Part shown: piece by piece, positions 16,042-17,257 of the stretch
Position numbering within the stretch: position 1 is the first letter of the stretch
Layout of the letters: each line of letters opens with the position of its first letter
From: Hydrogenophilales bacterium
GTDB taxonomy: Bacteria > Pseudomonadota > Gammaproteobacteria > Burkholderiales > Thiobacillaceae
DNA: 17,257 nt
Assembly (NCBI GenBank): GCA_016719465.1
Contig: JADJYY010000020.1
Span: 1 to 17,257 of the forward strand
Direction: 5' to 3'
The notes under the pieces: generated by a model
Databases searched by the model: none
Told to the model about the DNA's origin: nothing
The model's input: the letters and a program-made list of their open reading frames with translations, nothing else
Program-made: the position numbers and the translations under genes

Positions 16042-17110
16042 TCATTTCCAGCCGGCGCGATCGATGAAGCGCTGCGCCTTCCGGGGAGCCTGTGCGCGAG
16101 CACCCCGCAGACGCCTTCGGTCCACCTTGAACTTCGGCAGGGCGTCGAGTTCGCGGTTGTCCAGCTTGACCGAGGCGACTGCCGGCCACTCGTTATTGCC
16201 GTTGGCAGAAATAGGCCTGGAAGCCCCGTCCGACGCCAGGTATTCAAGACTTGACCGCCGCCGCCTTGTTGGGCGCGTGCTTGAAGCATGCCGCCGCCGG
16301 AGATGTTGACGTGGGTGCCCTTGCCTTTCTGGCCAGGGAAGACGATGCCGACCTTCCTGATCACGTCCTGGTCGGCGAAGCTTGGCCGAAGCCATCAGGC
16401 AGGCGTAGTAATAATGGTTGCTGATCGCCACGTCGCATTCCCCGGCGAGCTAGCCCGGATCTGGTCGGTATCCCGCCCTTGGGGGCGCGCGCCAGATTAT
16501 TGGCCACCAGGCCGCGCCCCAGTCGAGGGCGTTCTCGTCGCCGAGGTGGTAGATCATGGACGCCATCAGGGTGCGGTTGTAGACGTGGCCGCCGCTGCGC
16601 CGCCGCACCAGATCTTGCCCTTGAACCTGGGGTTGGCCAGGTCGGTGTAGTCCCCCTCCTCCCCGGGCTTGATCGTGTTCGGGTCGTAGGCGATGACGCG
16701 GGCGCGGTACGCGTAGCCGAACCAGCGGGTGTCCTCGCCGCGGAATTGGGCGGGGATGCGGGCATCGAGGGATTTGGAGCGTACCGGGGCGAACAGGCCG
16801 GCGTGGTCCGCCGCCTGCAGGTTAGCGGCGTCCACCGTGATGACTACGTCGGCGGGGCTGGCCGCGCCCTCGCGACGGATGCGCTGGATCAGTTCGTCCT
16901 CCTTGCCCGTCGATGCGGTTGATGCGGATGCCAGTGGCCTTGGTGAAATTGGCATACAGCGTCTCGTCGGTTTGATAGTGCCTGGAGGAATACAGGTTCA
17001 GGACGGGATCCTGGGCAAGCGTCGGGCTCGATCCCATCAGGCTGGCGAGCAGGGTGGCGGCGAGGCGATTTTTTTTAACGATTCAATACACGATTCATGA
17101 CGCGATTCAT
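16042..17110 (-). pseudogene. fbpA: FbpA-type periplasmic Fe3+-binding protein, multiply frameshifted
   Basis: The reconstructed gene runs from ATG 17110, with AGGAAG 5 nt upstream, to TGA 16042-16044, about 355 codons. ATG 17098 and TTG 17086 are in-frame alternatives. A signal peptide (MNRVMNRVLNR..KNRLAATLLASLMG, then SSPTLAQ) is split by an extra T beside an A8 tract at 17071-17078 that creates a TAA. The mature part begins DPVLNLYSSRHYQTDETLY, the family N-terminal iron/anion-binding motif, followed by FTKATGIRINRIDG, ADVVITVDAANL, RWFGYAYRARVIAYDP, the tyrosine motif NHYYYACLMAS expected to bind Fe3+, KVGIVFPGQKGKGTHVNISGG, NNEWPAVASVKLDN and a C-terminus RFIDRAGWK. At least eight 1-nt shifts interrupt it. 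It would capture Fe3+ in the periplasm for FbpBC. Unusually, it is convergent with fbpB instead of leading an fbpABC operon. Confidence 0.86.
17075..17110 (-). repeat. Three tandem 12-bp units covering the fbpA start
   Basis: Read on the minus strand the units are ATGAATCGCGTC (17110-17099), ATGAATCGTGTA (17098-17087) and TTGAATCGTTAA (17086-17075). The first two differ at two positions; the third shares the TGAATCG core. Each unit begins with a potential start codon in the same frame, so copy number changes would add or remove MNRV without shifting the frame. The first ATG has the best-placed ribosome site. Confidence 0.7.
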
Positions 17111-17136
17111 GACAGCTTCCTGGTGTGGGTTGAACA

Positions 17137-17155
17137 GGCCGCGGATGCGGCGGCC
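17137..17155 (-). other. GC hairpin in the fbpA 5' untranslated region
   Basis: GGCCGC (17137-17142), 7-nt loop, GCGGCC (17150-17155): a perfect 6-bp GC stem between the Fur-like box and the fbpA ribosome site. It would form in the fbpA leader RNA. No T run follows on the minus strand, so it is not a terminator. It may be chance in GC-rich DNA or an mRNA-stabilising structure. Confidence 0.35.
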
Positions 17156-17167
17156 CTATCTAAACAC

Positions 17168-17186
17168 AAATGGGAATGACTATCAA
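17168..17186 (-). promoter_or_regulatory. fbpA: Fur box at the fbpA promoter
   Basis: On the minus strand the 19 bases read TTGATAGTCATTCCCATTT. This closely resembles Fur sites of the form TGATAATnATTATCA / GATAATCATTCTCATTT: the left half GATAGT matches 5 of 6 and the right half begins ATT, with the CCCATTT variant often seen in proteobacterial Fur boxes. The TTGATA at 17186-17181 could be the -35 element (5 of 6 to TTGACA), with a poor -10 (TTAGAT-like) about 17 nt further on. Fur-Fe2+ bound here would block the -35 and repress fbpA under iron-replete conditions. It lies about 58 nt upstream of the start codon in a local AT-rich patch, as expected for a regulated promoter. Confidence 0.7.
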
Positions 17187-17209
17187 CAATAGGATCGGGT
17201 ATCGCCAGG

Positions 17210-17247
17210 AAAAAACCGCGCGGGGGCCACCTCGGCCCGTGGCGCGC
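17210..17247 (-). terminator. Rho-independent terminator of a minus-strand gene beyond the right edge
   Basis: On the minus strand: GCGC GCCAC, 8-nt loop GGGCCGAG, GTGGC, three unpaired bases plus one more G/C, GCGC, then GG and six T residues (A6 at 17210-17215 on the plus strand). Stem plus T run is a standard intrinsic terminator. It would end a leftward transcript arriving from beyond the window and insulate it from the fbpA promoter about 25 nt downstream. Confidence 0.65.
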
Positions 17248-17257
17248 AAGCTTCAGG

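Noticed and set aside
1..17257. CRISPR array, tRNA, rRNA, prophage or transposase genes
   Set aside because: No regularly spaced repeats, cloverleaf-like sequence, rRNA motif or recombinase motif was seen. The only repeats are the feoA-feoB palindromes and the 12-bp units at fbpA.

Overview
The window is high-GC DNA, about two-thirds G+C by eye. It carries proteobacterial signalling genes on the left and iron-uptake genes on the right. Gene content (HDOD, tandem GQLAAG/HEINNP-type histidine kinases, a YcgR-like PilZ protein, PAS-GGDEF-EAL, REC-HD-GYP, FeoAB, FbpABC with Fur-like sites) suggests a Betaproteobacterium, perhaps Rhodocyclales or a relative. That placement is inference from protein style, since no rRNA or marker gene is present.

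Region 1 (1-9494, all + strand) is a dense signal-transduction cluster. It holds the 3' end of an HDOD gene, a small overlapping DUF551-like gene, a soluble PAS histidine kinase interrupted by an in-frame amber codon, and a membrane-bound PAS histidine kinase that overlaps the previous gene by ATGA. These are followed by a YcgR-like PilZ c-di-GMP receptor, a large dCache-PAS-PAS-GGDEF-EAL protein whose first transmembrane helix contains a 1-nt frameshift, and a receiver-HD-GYP response regulator. Together they could sense, phosphorylate, make, read and destroy c-di-GMP. The HD-GYP protein is the only receiver in the window and so the obvious candidate partner of the two kinases.

Region 2 (9496-17110) is an iron-acquisition island. 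On the minus strand, reading leftward from about 14.3 kb, are fbpC (ferric-iron ABC ATPase), a fused aminoglycoside-phosphotransferase-like/P-loop kinase, feoA and feoB; this looks like one operon. fbpB (permease) diverges from fbpC, and fbpA (periplasmic Fe3+-binding protein) sits on the minus strand convergent with fbpB. Fur-like operators lie at about 14.31 kb and 17.18 kb. A compound palindromic (BIME/MITE-like) repeat separates feoA from feoB.

Every gene in Region 2 is recognisable from end to end but broken by many 1-nt insertions and deletions (at least twelve in feoB alone). Region 1 has one frameshift and one nonsense codon in about 9.5 kb. The step falls at the convergent boundary near 9.5 kb. 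Full gene lengths, ATGA overlaps, termini and motifs survive, so low-accuracy sequence is the likeliest explanation; recent decay of the whole iron locus is the biologically interesting alternative. Coordinates for Region 2 genes therefore describe the reconstructed extent, not one open frame.

The window ends at a minus-strand Rho-independent terminator (about 17.21-17.25 kb) belonging to a gene beyond the right edge. I found no tRNA, rRNA, CRISPR array, transposase or integrase.
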